Positions 11,868 through 26,429 are shown, numbered from the stretch's first letter. The stretch: 64,000 nt of DNA from Welwitschia mirabilis (GCA_051453625.1 JBOZIK010000001.1:225648121-225712120); one strand, 5' to 3'. The notes: a model not told the origin generated them from the sequence alone. Numbers and translations: made by a program.

Positions 11868-13260
11868 CTATTCGATAAGAAAGTTGTAAGAAATGAATGG
11901 GTGTTCCACGATAAGTAAATTTTAGTTAACTTCTTTATAATTTAAAATTAAGTAAGTTACAAAATGATTCACATTAAAGAATAATACTAACTACATACAA
12001 TTATTTGCACCAATAGTGGGGTGTTAGATCATTTAATCCTTTGTTACATTGGTAGCATAAAAATATAAAAACTACATTATTGAATGAAGATCTTAGGAAG
12101 AATATTTATATGGCTTATTTTGAAGGTTTTAAAGCAAAATAGTTGGTGTGCAAATTAAGGGATACATTGTGCATGATGTGCCAATCTAAGAAATAACTTA
12201 ATAAATATGGAATTTGATATGTGAAAATACCAATAAAATTATTATGTGGAAATACCAATAAAATTATGTAACACTATTTATCAAACATGCATAATATAAA
12301 GGAACCTATCTAGTTATATTTATGGACAATATTTTGATAATAAGAGAATATAAAAAAATTATTAAGGTGAATAAAAACCTTATAAAAATTTTTTAAATCA
12401 TCTAATCTAGATTAATGAAAAACAATATTGGTATAAAATACAGTGATTATATGTTAGAAAAATTTAACATGAAAAATGAAAAAGTAGTCTCTACAATATT
12501 GAAACAAAACCTAAAGTTAAGTGCTAATGAAGGACTATCAATTACAGATGAAATGTAATATTGTAAATTGATTTTAAGTATAATATATGTCATCAATACT
12601 AGGTTTAACATATGTTATGAAGTTAGTATGTTAGTATGATATATAAGTAAATTAGTAAAGAGTTACTAAAATGAAAATCTTAAGAGTTTTAATATATCTA
12701 AAGAAATAAGAGAGTTCAAACTTTTCTTTTAATAGAACAATAACATTAAGCCTAAGATTTACCATACACCAAGTAGTAATCAAAATACAATAAAAACATA
12801 AAATATGGTAATTGACATTATATAGATCCTTCTTAATCCCTTAGAGATTAAAGAGATATAAGTAAATAAAAATTCAGGAATTAAAGTAGAGCACATGGTA
12901 ATATCCAAGACTACAAGAAACTAATTTGAATAAAAAAGGTATTAGAGATTCTAGAACTTCCATAGAAGGGACCTAAAAAGTTATATGTTGATAACTAATC
13001 TACTTTCCACATGACAAAGAAATTGTTTTTTCATAATAAGATGAAGTGCATTATAATAAAAGTTCACACAATATGATAAATAGTTTAAGTTAGAGTGATA
13101 GATGTTTAGCATGTTTTATCAAAAAGTAAACACATATTTTGATGCAAAAAACTTGGTTAAAAAAAGTTATAATAGTTTAAAGATTAGCTAGAAGTAATTA
13201 TAACCAAGATATATTAAGTTAGTGAAAGAAATTTTATTGGATGATTTACTATTTAGAATT
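11868..13260 (+). pseudogene. copia reverse transcriptase (RVT_2) and RNase H remnant
   Basis: The reverse transcriptase would copy the element RNA into DNA. KKVVRNEWVFHDK (from 11875) corresponds to the KAIGCKWVFKxK start of the domain. KTTLLNEDLRKNIYMAYFEGF (12067-12130) corresponds to 'VKTAFLNGxLxExVYMxQPEGF'. The YVDD region lies near 12317-12345 but is shifted by one base and reads M-D-N where V-D-D is expected. YMLEKFNMKNEKVVST (about 12446-12500) and TRFNICYEVSML (about 12598-12635) match the later 'RFxMxxCKPVSTP' and 'TRPDIxYAVGxxS' blocks. RNase H should follow to about 13260 but is barely legible. Many stops and shifts show long decay. Confidence 0.7.
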
Positions 13261-13445
13261 AAATTTTATTTGATCCATATTTGTTTAGAGAGAAGGTTTT
13301 TCTTAAACAATTATGTTAGTTGTAAAAGTAATGCTAAGCAATATAGTTGAGCCCATATTTATAAAGAAGTAAAATCCTATGGAGTTGAGCCTAGCCATGT
13401 TTGTATAATTCAGAACTTGAAATAGAACCAACTCACATTCAGAAA

Positions 13446-13497
13446 GGCGGAGGGTGGTGGGTGGGGTGGGAAGGGGGGAAGGGAGTGGGGAAGGGGG
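13446..13497 (+). repeat. G-rich purine tract, possible G-quadruplex and expanded polypurine tract
   Basis: Fifty-two bases on the plus strand contain about nine runs of three or more G separated by one to three bases, in a background that is about 70% A+T or more. It lies just after the copia RNase H zone, where the element's polypurine tract is expected, and is followed by TTTGAATATTGAGTTGG, a plausible LTR start. A G-quadruplex is possible on this strand. The tract is far longer than a normal polypurine tract of about 10-15 bases. Confidence 0.7.
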
Positions 13498-14792
13498 TTT
13501 GAATATTGAGTTGGATTTCCATCAATTAGAGTTGTAACCTCCTATTATATTTGGTACATATTATCCTTCAAACTTATCCATGTATGTTGACAACAAGTTT
13601 ACATATTCTTAACTATATATAATATATATTTTATATGACGAAAGATAGGAAGAAATGGAGAACATAAATTTATAACATTACTATTTTTTATATACCAAAA
13701 TAATCTAGAAATTAATTATAGATAAATATATAATAATAATATGATTTTTATTTCTTAGAATATGAAAATTCTAATAAAGGAGTAAGAAGAATTTGATCCT
13801 AGGTTCTATTGTAACTACTGTGTAAAAATATTAAAGAAGGAGAAAAAAGTGCTTAATTAGGGTAAGAAAAAAAAGGGTTTCACAGTAACTCCATAATTAC
13901 TTAAGTTGTACTAGCTTGTGTTCTATAATCAACCATATCCATATTTTTTTTGATAGAAATTTGATATAAGGCTTCTCTCCATTATGAATATGAGGTTCTT
14001 GGTCAGATCCTTAAAAGTGTAGTTCTTTCCCTACTTGTATCCCAATTGAATTGATAGTTTCTCCTACTCTAACTCTAGTCATATTTATTCTCTTTATCCT
14101 ATCCTTTGAGTGTACTCCTTTCACTTCGTTTAGATATTCCCCTATACCAGGCCCGAACATCTTATGAATTCAAATGCTCACTATTAGCCATTATTCTAAG
14201 TTACCAAAAACAAAGGCATAAACTATTTTAGAAGGGTTAAGTAATCATCGATGATGAAGGGGAAGCATTTATTTTACTAAGTAAGGTGACTATACATAGA
14301 AGTCATAGAATAGTTCGACAGAGAAGCTAGAGAAAATAGTTTGATAGAGATTTTGAGCTATAGGAACTCTAACAAAAGAGGGTTTGGAATAGTGATGAAG
14401 GAGGGTTTAAGAGGGCATATTAGAGAAATAGGATATCAAATATTCAAACAATTAAGGATTAATCATTTTAAATCTTTAAGTTTGAAGGTTTTTCTATAAA
14501 TCAATTTCACAACCTTGCTTTGAAAAATTTGTTTGAAATTTTAATTTAAATTTTAGTTTGCAAAATATCATAAATCCTTATACTCAAATGCTTGAAAATT
14601 GTGTTTGACAAGTACCTATAATTGCTTAGCTACACTTAATAAATAATAAATATGTATCACTAGAAAAATCCCAGTTATTTAAGAAACTTGAAGGAAGTAA
14701 ATGTTGTTTACACAGCATGTTCTTTGGCTTATTTATCTCTAGTTTTATAGATTACCTTAAGAATTAATGACATGGAAGAGAAGAACTTAGTT

Positions 14793-14935
14793 ATAATAAA
14801 TAGTGTAGTTTTTTCATAAATGTATATGTTGTTTCTTTATTGTTTATTTCTCATAATAAATGATGCTATTTTTGCATAAATGTTTATATTTTTTTCTATT
14901 ATTTATTTCATAATAATGTGATGTCATTTCTTATC
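14793..14935. repeat. Tandem ~60-bp AT-rich repeat, about 2.4 copies
   Basis: Units begin with ATAATAAAT(A/G) at 14793 and 14853 and with ATAATAATG at 14910, giving periods of 60 and 57 bases. Each shares GCATAAATGT/TCATAAATGT and a T-rich tail. No coding role is apparent. Confidence 0.65.
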
Positions 14936-17900
14936 ATTAACATGAATGAAACCTACAAAATTAAAAATGTTATATTTGTTGATTACTTTCAGATGATATT
15001 AAATTTATTAGACTTTCTAGATTGCATAAGGTTTTTCATCTTCTCAAGAAGTGATATCATAGGAGGAGAAGGATGTGTTTTATATGATCATGCTTTACAA
15101 TGATAACCTCTTGCAAACAAAATAACATCAAGCACATTTGTTTCTTTATAATATTACATCTATTATACCATTTCATTATGAAAGAGTTGTAAAAACTCTT
15201 TCACATGCTTTTTATTTACTTCATGATTTACATTATTTGCAATTTCTTATGTGCTTTAACTTGTTACATAGTAAAGATTAACTATTTTAGCAGCTTTTTA
15301 AACTCAGTTGTTTAAGAAAGATCAAGTCTGCTTTTGTTCTAATTTGTGCTTTTTTTCCTTTGTAAAATAAAGTAGCCACTAAAATATCAATTTCTTAAAT
15401 TTTATAATGGAATTATCCATCACCATACTAGAGCATATGGCCTTTTTAAGTTTATGCATAATTGAGATTATTTTTTGAAGAGACTGTGTTATAATCATGT
15501 ATTTAATCTTAAACTATATTTGATTTATAATTTTTTTTAGAATTAAGCATATGATAAGTAATATTCATGAAGGAGTTACATTTTTTTTGCCTAGTTGGCA
15601 TCCATTAATTACTAAATTTATGGCCCTAAACCATTTGCCATAGTCATTGCCACAACCAATATTCTCTTGGACTTTGCATTATTATAAAGGAAGTGTCTTT
15701 TGGATTTAATATTATTAGTAAAATGGTGTATATCATTGCTCTGTGTTATGGGTTCAAATTCATATATTGAAACTATGTTAAGAGTACATCTATATGAATG
15801 TCATTATACCACCTTGTTATACTAATAGATCTGAATGATGAACTCATAGAAATAAGATTAAAATCCTTAATGGAAATGATGTAAAAGCACACCAAATTAA
15901 ATATCCTACATGATAACTTCATGGTACTTAGATAAAAAGCTTTAATAATAATAAAAATTCTTACCATGTTGGATATCCTAAATGGAAGTCCTATTGTGGA
16001 ATTTATTTTCTAATGATGAGAGATCATGCAAAAAAGTGAAGACTATTTTAGCTAATGTCTAATCTAGAACACTCCTAATAATTTTCTAAGACTAATTAGT
16101 GGTGCTACATAAATGTCAAAGCTAGGTGAAAACATTAAGTGAAGTCATGATTAGTAAGAAAGAACATCAAAGCATAAATATTAGAGAACTTATGCATAGA
16201 AAATAGTAAATTAAGATGAATCCCATAAAAAATACTACAAATATTATTGTTATTATGATAAACTATTATTATGTTTATAAATGTTGTTATAACTAGATTT
16301 TTAGTATGAAAATGTTTGTTTTATGATTTCACTGATACATTATTCAATTTTTCTGAACTTCATTGTTTACTCATTAATCTACTGACTATGGTGTACATTG
16401 TAATTTGTATGATGTTATATTGGCTTACACTCAAAATTATTCTACATTTGTAGGCTTGTAACAAATGGAAGGATCTATTAGAAATATTTTATCTAGGAAT
16501 TTATTTTCATTGATAATTTTTTAACATCAAACACTGTTCTAACAATGCATAATTTCTAATAGGCCTAGAGAGGAAGGCTATATGTTGGGTATATTATGTT
16601 TGTAAAATGGTTTTTTGCTCTTCTCATTGAAATTAATAATAATAATAGCATCTTGACTTAGTCTACATAATAGCCCTATCAAATTACCTCCTATTTTTAT
16701 TAATATAACTTAATTATAATTTATATGCTTGATGAGCTATTGTAATTTTCTTAGTAACTTGTAGTTTCTTCTTACATTTTCATGAATTAAACTTTTAATA
16801 TGTTTGATTCATAACTATTAATATTAATTATTCTTATCATTGATAGCAAGTTAGAATGAAATCTAATGATGTTTTAAATAAGCTATATTAAAATCTTTTG
16901 GTTTCTCTGATTTTCAACCATTAGAAATGTTTTAAAATTTAATGTCTTTTTTAAATACTCGTAAATAGCATCTATAAAGAGATAAATGAATCAAAATCAT
17001 AAAAATAATTTTTAGCTTTTTGATCATGCTTAAATGTTCATGTCATGTAAAGGGTTGATGATTATTTTAAGCTTATAGTCATAAGGTTCTTATTTGAAAC
17101 AAGCGGTCTCAATCATTAAAATGAAGTTGCTAGATAGTTAGACATGTAATCAGTTTGATAAGAAAGATCTACAAATCTAATCTTCAAGATATTACCATTT
17201 CCTGGATTAATTTTTTCAATATCCTATAAATTATAAATCCATGAATAATTAAGAATGAGTAGTATCATTCTTATATCCACTTCTTGTCTATGCTATGATA
17301 ATCTTATAGGATATTATTCATCATGTTGACTTGTTTTATCTAGGTATCTTTACTTGGAGCCATCAATTTAAAATTTCTTAAAAGTCTTATTGATTTCTCT
17401 TTCCTTCTAATCTTTCTTGAAAATCTTATTACTATTATTAAGTTATTTTCTTTCATACTCTTTCCTTAGATAGGCTATTCCATGAAAACTTCAATGATTA
17501 ATTTACAACTCCAACCCATACTAAATCTCATAATAATATTTTATGTATCTTTTTATTAAGTTCTACTTAGGATCATGTTTGTGTTACAAATTCAATGATT
17601 ATTAATAGGGTTTGTGCATATGTTATTTATAAAAATATCCTTTATTTATTTATTAGTAAACCTCTTATAGCTCTAACACAATAAAGGTGTATACTTTTAA
17701 ACACAATGTAAGATATTTCTAAAGAATCTTAGTAGATAGATAATTTAATATTGAATAAGTAACAAATCACTTTATAGAATATTGATCACAATAATTAATG
17801 AAATAAAATTCATCAATATGGTCTACTAGTATCATATGACATTAATATGATACCATATACTTGATATTTATAGAACTTAAATGTATACCACATTTAAATA

Positions 17901-20900
17901 ATTATCTTTCATCTTTTAACATAGATATTAATATTAAGATGCATAATCCTTTAAAGAATTTATGCCTAATAAACTTGGACATTATTAGGTATTGATCATA
18001 ATTGGAATGACTTTTGGAATACAAAAATGCTTCATCTAATAGAAAGTTCTTTTATATAGTACTGTAGGTAACATTGTAGTTCAACTTATGACTTGGTAAA
18101 AATATTAGTAACTTTTAAAAAAATCCCTTTTTAATTAATAAAATATGGAAACATATGTTGTAAAAAGTAAATTTTATAGCTTATCAGTAGGAAGTGTTCA
18201 TAGATCCTTTGATCAATTAAGCTAAAGTTTTTGTAGTGTGGTTTAGATAATATTAAAACCTTATATTTCAACATAATTATTTTGGTTTTTAAACTTATTT
18301 TTATTTATTAAAATTCTATGATACAATGTATGCATATATTGTATGAATATTTATCCTTAACATTGCTTTCTGGAAGACCATATAAGAATCTTATATTTTC
18401 AAGGAAAATAAAGGAAGAAGATTTAGTAATTATTTATGAAGGTCATGATCACATGAAAGATGTCATAATACAAAGTGGGAAGATATTTTAAAATAAATAT
18501 GATGTTTTTTATTTGATAGATTAGATAGGAAATCCTTTTGGGATAATATTTCTAGTTAAAATAGTATATTTTTCTATTTGTTAGCTCTGACACTTAAGCT
18601 ATGGACATTTGTAATGAGTCATCATACTCAAATTCTATACATAGTAGACATCAGTTTCATTATCTTATTTTTGGAGTTGCCTCCTAGCTATATTATGATG
18701 AAGTCTAGTATTAGTAGTGGTTCACTGATAACTTCTATTACATGTGTCTTTGCTCTAATAGTCCATGTATACACCTTTGATTTCGATGAGTTACAAGAAT
18801 CTTTAATAATATAAGTAATTAGACATAGGAATTTGGACCTTTTTAATTCAAGAATTATTTGGTTTTTAAGTTCATTCACAAATATTTTGATAATAGTAAT
18901 TTGTATTATGTACTTCTTAATGAAACTTTCATTTCAAAGTGCTTTACAAGGGAGATTTTAAGAATAATGGTATTACGAATATTATAACAGTTAAAATGCA
19001 TGACATTTAGGGCCTAGAATTTTTCAAAGATATATTCACTGAGGTGAATGCAATTTTTTCAAACCTTCCAAAAGCATGGTTATCTCTTTCATTAGTTGCT
19101 TAGTTATTAAGACTTAATGCTAGTGTTTGTTCATTCTCATTATGCATTGAATAAGTGTAATATTCTTGTAAAATCCTTAAATTAAACTAATTCATAGATT
19201 GATCCCAAAGAATCATTATCTTTTGTTGCTATATATAATAATACAAATTAATATCTTACTCATATTCATTCTATTGCAAATTGCTAATCCTTATTTATCT
19301 TTATTAAATAAAGGATTTTCATAGAGTACTTTAATAACTAAAAATGCTTTAATAAATACTTCAAAAGAAATAAAAAATAAATAACAATAATAATAATATC
19401 AATGTTACCCTTTCTCCTAAGCCAAGCATACATACGATAAAATAATATGTGATATTTACACATCAGACTCACAAATTCAAATAGACTTACATCACAACAT
19501 AACATTATTTTTTTCATAGGGTGTTTAGGCTTTTCATCCTTTACATACTCCCTTAAAGAAATGATACATATTTCTAATGACCATTTTGCAAAAATACATA
19601 ATGCATATAACCTTATAAATCTTCTTATAATCAATATAAAACCACACACATATCTCTCTCAAACAAAATCCTAATAATAATTAGAACTATACTATAATGG
19701 AATGCAGGTTTAGAAGGCAATATTATCATCATTGATTACAAGAATTTTTACTTATATTTCATCATAAGGGTTGTGTAGTCATAGCCAAGGGTTGTAACCA
19801 AGACTCTTTAAATGTAGTTGATCACTTCATGAAAAGATTTGTCTTTACTACAAGTGAAATCTATTTGGAACAGATTTATAAATATTAATTGATAGTAAGT
19901 GTAGAGATTCATGAAGATATATAAGGAATCCATAACCTTTCACCTCCTTAATGTTATCTCATGGAAGATCTCCATTGTGTTGTTCACTACTACCAAGACT
20001 ATCCTACCTATTAGCTTAGTAGAAAGGGAACTTAACTTGCATAAAAAATTTAAGAATGGTATTTTTATTAGAAAATCAAGATCAGAAAGGAAACTAACTT
20101 GTATTTATGCTTTAATGGTGGAAATTGTAAAATGCATTGGGCATCTAATCCCAACTTCATTTAGGACTATAAATTTTAGATCTAATGGTAACAACTGATA
20201 TGTGCTAATTAGTGTTCTAATTATTGCATTTTTATGTTCCTTAACATAATTATTTATTTCATCCTATTGATGTTATAAAATCATTGTGACTATAGGTTTT
20301 ATACCAATATGCAGTAGTGTGGATGATAATAATCATTATGCAACACTCTCAACATGACATGAGTATAAAGTTGTCACATAATGCATAGTGTACTTTAACT
20401 AGATGTCTTTATTCTTAGAAAGAAAAGAGAAAACTTATATGGTCTTCTAGATTTTTATTCTTTTTTGTTGTAATGTTGTAAATTTAATTAAATGGAATAG
20501 CTTATTGGTGATTCCCTATGTCATTCTATTCTTTGGACATAATGGATGTTACATGGAGAGCTCTCCCTTTCAGTCTTGTCTAATACAACGAGAAGTCTTA
20601 TACTTTTTCCCATTAAAGGTTGCTCTAGTTGCAAGGCTTTCATATCAAAATCACAAAGCATAATATATGTAATTAAATGATTTATACCTCATTTAGATGT
20701 TCCACTCTCATGGAATAAGCTCATATGCATACATTCATATTTCATACTAAAACCCAAAGGGCTGCTAGCACTATTGACTATTTTGCAAATATTGCTTAAA
20801 CAAGATTGAAATAAAATTTTGCAAACAAGCTTGATAGCCTTCTAGGTTTTAATTAAGTCTCCTATAATTTCTTTACAAAAGAGGTTGACAAGAATAAAAA

Positions 20901-22600
20901 TGACATATCAAGAAGATTTCCATAGGCGTTCACAATCAAACTAGATTAGTATTTCTAAAATATTTTTTAAAACTATCTTAAAGTAATGACCTATTAGGAT
21001 AGTGGTCATGTTGGTAACTAATTTACTATCTTTTAATTGATTTGTTATATTTTAAATTTTTTCATTATAAAATTATTATGTAATAAACCTGCATTATCAA
21101 GAGTTTAGATAAAGGAGAAAGGGATATAAACAAAAAAAGAAGAAAACATTTTCCATGAGTTTTCCAAATTTTTTACATTATAATTCTGTTAATTTATTTT
21201 TGATGATTGATAAAAAACATGAGTTGCTTACTTCTAACTCAGAACTATTAGAATCTAAAGAGCTCAAAGACATTCAATCAGCTTTAGAGTCAACCACTTT
21301 GGATGTAGTATTTGTAGTAAGCTATCTTTGGTTTGGATAATATTTATTTTATAATGCATTATTGTTTTTCTCCACATCTGTATTTCTTATGATGAGTCTC
21401 ATCATTTACATTATTTAGTTTTAAATGTATTTTTTCTATTTTCAATGTTTGTACTTATATGGATAGAATTTTTATATCTTTGTGTAAGAAATATGTAAAT
21501 AATATTCTCAGTAAAGCAAGTATCAAGTATCTTGTTTTATTTTCATGAGGATCTTTTTCACACATAGTTTGTCTTATTCGAATGCACATAAAGTTACACA
21601 TATTTATTTGATAAGAGAAAAAAGCACTAAGAATATTGCATTTCAAGGATAAACATGTAATCCATAAAATACAAAATGTATTTCATGTAAGATGATTAGG
21701 TTAATAATTTTCTAATATTTGGTTCTGCTTCAACCTTTCTAATAAAATATAAGTTTAGAAATTCATTTAATGTTTTAAGGCCTTAATGGTAAATAATCAT
21801 TATTTCAACTAAGAACCTTATTTCTTCTTACAAAGATTCTATTTTCTATAATCTAGCTTTTGGATGTTTTTTTTTTCATGAGAAAGCTTATTTTTTGAAG
21901 TTTGTCCCATCAAAAATAAGAAGAAGAAGTTTACTTCATTAACAAGAAGAAGACGACGAAGAAAAATAAGAAGTAACCTCATAGTTTTAGTCTATTGGAA
22001 TGCCTTGTAAATACTATAAGGCCAACTTCCTTTTTTATCTTTCCTCTCAACTATCAATCATATTTACACTACGATGCTCTTACCTCACGACATGACATCA
22101 TAGCCACACTCATAGCCAAATCATGCATGGGGTACATAACTCACATCTTCTAATTATTACACCCCATCTAATCAAGCATTTCTATGGCTTTGAGAGGTTT
22201 TATATATGCCTCACCCTATTCTTGCACTCCAAGATTTCCCTTAACCAATGTCCAATCTGCCCTCCTTTACTTTGGGCTAAATACCATAGCCTTTTCTTGC
22301 TTCTCTAGATTACATAGGATTTTATTTCCCCATTTTCATTGATAATGAGAACTTCGCTATACCCTCTAAGAAATTATTCATGGCATTTCTAGATTACTCT
22401 TTGATAATAAAACCTCTTATAAGTCAAGTCTAAAGTTTTGGCAAGAAGACCTTTAATGTTAACATAGTCATGTAAGGTGAAGTTAAAGTTTGATGTTTTA
22501 TCTTTGAAATAATAATTGGCAATGTGTTAACATAATTTATTAATTCATCTCTCTATCTATATATGTTTTATATCCATTGGTTTAAATATAGTTCATTCCT
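14936..22600. other. Anonymous AT-rich region
   Basis: No gene, RNA or transposon domain could be supported here. A few open frames of 60-103 codons exist (for example 18578-18814 and 19911-20198 on the plus strand, 19338-19649 on the minus strand), but at this base composition such lengths arise by chance and none shows a motif. An AAG-rich purine stretch lies at about 21920-21970. A tRNA-like GGTTCAAATTC word at about 15750 follows a weak A-box-like word, but no tRNA fold was convincing. Confidence 0.5.
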
Positions 22601-22773
22601 TTTCTTGGATTTTAAAGTGCAATATTAGAGGCTACTTGTGGACTCTTCAATTCACACTTTTTATAGTAGAGGCCTTTAGCTAGCTAATAAAGATTTCATT
22701 TGGGATTTTTAATATTTTTCTTTTCTCTTGGATTTTCACTATTTGGTTAGCTAGATATCATTCTAGACTAATA

Positions 22774-22786
22774 TGGTATTAGAGCC
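22774..22786 (+). other. Candidate initiator-tRNA-Met primer-binding site of an LTR element
   Basis: TGGTATTAGAGCC differs by one base from TGGTATCAGAGCC, the plant primer-binding site complementary to the 3' end of initiator tRNA-Met. The bases to its left (about 22620-22772) would then be the end of a 5' LTR. The expected CA just before it is not preserved. No gag or pol was recognised to the right, so this may be all that is left of a copia-type insertion. Confidence 0.4.
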
Positions 22787-22799
22787 TTATTTGCTAAGG

Positions 22800-25489
22800 T
22801 TATAGATCTAGATAAATTTATTTTCATGTAAAAATTAAACTTAAGAACTTTAATATGAGATTAGATCATAGATGTTGAACTCATTTAGAAAGTTACTATA
22901 GTTTTAACCCTAGTATTTTGTTAATGAATCATAAGAATGTCTTTCCTGACTTAACATTGTACTTTCAGTTCTTTAAAATTCAGCATAGCTTTTGAACAAT
23001 TCAGAAACATATAAGAAACTCTGTTGGTAAATAGAGTTCATAGATGCCTTGATGATGATTATTAAAAGAATTTCATCCTTTATGACTCACAAAATAAGAA
23101 TAAAAAGTAGGAAAAAAACTACTTATAGCACCCTCTACTAAATCACATTTTATTTTTAGAAGATGAGGTTAATAATATACATGTGGCTATAGATTTGCCT
23201 AATATATCCTTTGAACTTTATTCAATGGGGTTAGTCCTATTTGGATGAGCTTCAAAAGAGGACATTTACATTATAAAATTTGTATGTGAGAACTTAATAC
23301 AGGAAAAGTATGGTTACAATCTTTTAACTCTTTTGAATTATTAAATTTTGATGTTAAACCTAAGAAAAAAAATTCTTACTAGATGAAATATGAGATTATA
23401 CCAAATGAAGTTAGTCATAATTTAACCTAAAATTCAATAAGATCAACATGAATAATCCTATAATAACCAATGCTATTAGCATTATGTATGAGGTTATCCT
23501 ACCAAGTGATGCAAAAATGTAAGAATGCATCCTATTTTAAAATTATTCTTTTATTTTTTCTTTAATTTTCTTTTTTATTTTTTTGCGGAAGATAGATTCA
23601 ATTAACAAAGTTTACTTTAATCTATCGTACATGTTATATGTTTAAAAATATGCTTAATTTCCTCTTTACTTCAACTGTTAAGCATGTAACTAGGAGAAAA
23701 GGTGCATAAGATAGATATAAATGTTATGTCCTACCAGAACTTAAGAATCTATGAATATTAGCTTAAGTTTATTATATTCCATTTATTTTCTAGTCTTGAT
23801 TGTAGTATTATGATTATCAAACATTTTGCTTTATCTTGTACCTTAGATTTAGTAATGTATTGAGAATGCTTAGGGGGGAAAACATCAATGCAAAAGAGAT
23901 CAGGTGTAGAATGTTTTATTACACTAATATTAAATAAAATTGAATTGTTTAACTAATATACTATAGAATCAGTGTAAATTTCATGGTTCAGATACTACAA
24001 TCAATCATGAAATTTAATTATTATTGTTAAATTATTACATAATTCATTGTTATTTACAATCTCATAAATACTTGGTCATGAATAATTCTTTACAAAGATT
24101 AAAGACATTAACATATATGACAGACTCCTCTAATATTAATTTCAAAGAAAAGATAGAAATAATTTTTATTTATTTTTTAAAGATCAAGTTAAAAAGTAGT
24201 TATTATTAACTAATGCAGTGACATTTTACTTCATTCTCGGTACTCTTGTAACCTGAATTATTAAATGTTAATGAAATTATTATGTTTAACATGCGAGATG
24301 CTTGAAGAATAGAAGATGCACAAATGCAGTGAATAGAGAAGCTAAAGAAATTTTGTCTATAACATTAGTTTTAACAGGAGATAAAGCTAGAATCTCTTCC
24401 TCTAGTGTTAAATCCAAAACTTTTCCATTGAAAAGCACGATTTGGCTATATAAATTCTCATTCACAGTTGTTAAATGATACTTCATTCTAAAATTCATTT
24501 AATTTGTGTTTATGGTAATAATTTCTATTGAGTCAGCCTTTCAAAACTTAAGTCCTATTATTATTATGATTATGTCTTCTAAAAATATTCTTGGTGAAGA
24601 ATTAACTGCTATAGAAATGTTTGTATGCTTACTATAATTTAAAAGAAGCAATGTAATTCCCTTTTTCTTGATAAAATTAGGAAAGCAATCTTTGTAAGAA
24701 GAAAATACAAAATCTTATAATGATATGATATTAAAAAACTTACATTTTATAATCTCATTGAATCATGTGGTTTACTTCTTTTAGTTAGATGGAAATCTTT
24801 GAATTTACTTCATTCAAACTTATAGCATTTTTTGAGAAATGTGTATAGCTCAAAAATATTATAGACCTTCATGTTTCGTAGCTAGAACATTAATTCCCAT
24901 CAACCAATGTCAGAGAAGAGAAGTGTATAACCATTTCATTCATTTAATAAACAAAAGAAATGCCACACATAAGATACTTCTTAAATAAAAAACTAAACAT
25001 GGAAGCATGCTTAAAAAATTTTATGAAATAAATGCATTTAAAAATTAAATAAGTTCTATCATCACTTGTAATAATCAGGATTTGACAGATTTGTTGTTTT
25101 TTTTTTAGAAGATCAAAGTTTCCTCTTATTAAACTCTACCTATAGTAAACCTTTGTGTTGTAAGTAGTAAACATAGTAAGCTCATCCCAGTAACTATTTT
25201 GGTTCAAAAATATGATATGTAAATTGAAACACTATTAAATGAAATTTAAATTTTTTTACATTAGGTAAATTTGTTTTACTTTTTTAATGTAGTTTAATTT
25301 GACAGTCAAAACAAACTCTTGTAAATTATTCATTTCCTAGTTGAACTATATCAGACCCTTGCTTACTCATCTTCTAGAGACTTTCTAAAACATTTTGAAA
25401 ATATAATCTACATAAAACACCCTTCATTTCTTATATTTGAAATAAAGTTGAAATATAATTCACAAAATAATTCTTTTTTTTCCAATTCA
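22800..25489. other. Anonymous AT-rich region
   Basis: No domain, repeat array or RNA gene could be supported. If the primer-binding site at 22774 is real, a ruined copia gag should start here, but no gag motif is legible. Short open frames at 24024-24209 (plus) and 24286-24498 (minus) have no recognisable motif. Confidence 0.45.
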
Positions 25490-25727
25490 ACTTAGACTTT
25501 TTAAGGCATTTATCATAGAAATGCTTTAAAATATAGCATTTTACTTTTTAAGGCTTTTGAATAGATACATCTTAAAAGACCACATTTTAGGTAATTTATA
25601 AAGAAACACTTTAAAAGCATCTAATAAATTATGATGAGGAATTTTAGGATGTTTTTTAAAGAAATGCCTTTTTACCCTCTTTTAAGGAATTTTGTAAATT
25701 TCTTAAAAGATTAAATTTCTAGTAGTG
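25490..25727 (-). mobile_element. Terminal arm of a CACTA (En/Spm) transposon
   Basis: The minus strand starting at 25727 reads CACTACTAGAAATTTAA, a standard plant CACTA terminal inverted repeat. Inward of it the motif TTTTAAGG(C) and its complement recur in both orientations (for example at about 25500, 25541, 25612, 25680 and 25705). Dense short subterminal repeats of this kind are the usual transposase-binding region of CACTA elements. The opposite end was not found. The similar arm at 62070 has the same AAGGC-type motifs and may be of the same family. Confidence 0.6.
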
Positions 25728-26429
25728 GTAGGAAGAATTAGTTTCACTTTTTATATTAAAAGGTTTTTGAAGCAAGGATGTCTTGTTGCTTACTATATTT
25801 TTATCATTACAACATACTTTTTATATGATGCTATCTGGAAGGGAAAAGAGGTGTCTTAATTTATGATATTCATACTGGTAAAAATGCAAAGCATCTTATC
25901 AATGTGTACCTTGCATATGATTCTTACTTTTTTATTAAGAATTCTAAATCTATAATTAAATACCTCCTCTTTAGGATTGATATTTATTACTTTCTCTATA
26001 GTTTTAAGAATAATTAAAAAAGGTTTTTAGTATCTAATCTTCTAAAAATTATACATGGATTCTCTCTAGATCATTTCTTTAAGTTGACGAGGTGATCAAA
26101 ATCCTTCAAATTCCATTTTCTTTGTAATGGACTTATAAGCAACTATGGGATTTTACTACTAATAAATTAACTTCTAAAGTAGATAAATAAAAATATAAAA
26201 ATCTCATAATGGGTGGAAAATTCTTAGTATGTAAAAATGTTTATCTACTACTTATACATATTATTACTTTCATTAGAATTCTATTGCTTTAAGTTAAAAG
26301 TAAATTAAAAAATTACTTCACAATTTCATATGATCAAGTAAGAATGATAAGGATTTCATAGATTTTCCTAGGGAATTCATTACTTACCAAAGAAAAAAGA
26401 AGTTTTAGATATTTTTTAATGACTGAGTT

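Larger units (their letters stand above)
7960..13500 (+). mobile_element. Highly decayed Ty1/copia retrotransposon B
   Basis: Fragments occur in the order expected for a plant copia element on the plus strand. There is a weak gag-like stretch with a possible ruined zinc knuckle near 8637, a GAG-pre-integrase/integrase zone (10575-11080), reverse transcriptase with an RNase H zone (11868-13260), and a purine tract at 13446-13497 where the 3' polypurine tract would be. Stops occur every few dozen codons and frames shift, so this is an old insertion. The long terminal repeats were not found. The 5' border is the least certain part. Confidence 0.6.

Noticed and set aside
15716-15770. tRNA gene or SINE suggested by GGTTCAAATTC
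   Set aside because: The B-box-like word is good, but the A box is poor and no acceptor stem or cloverleaf pairing is visible.
19338-19649. 103-codon minus-strand frame
   Set aside because: It is AT-driven (Ile, Leu, Phe, Tyr), has no motif, and its length is plausible by chance in about 9 kb of AT-rich sequence.
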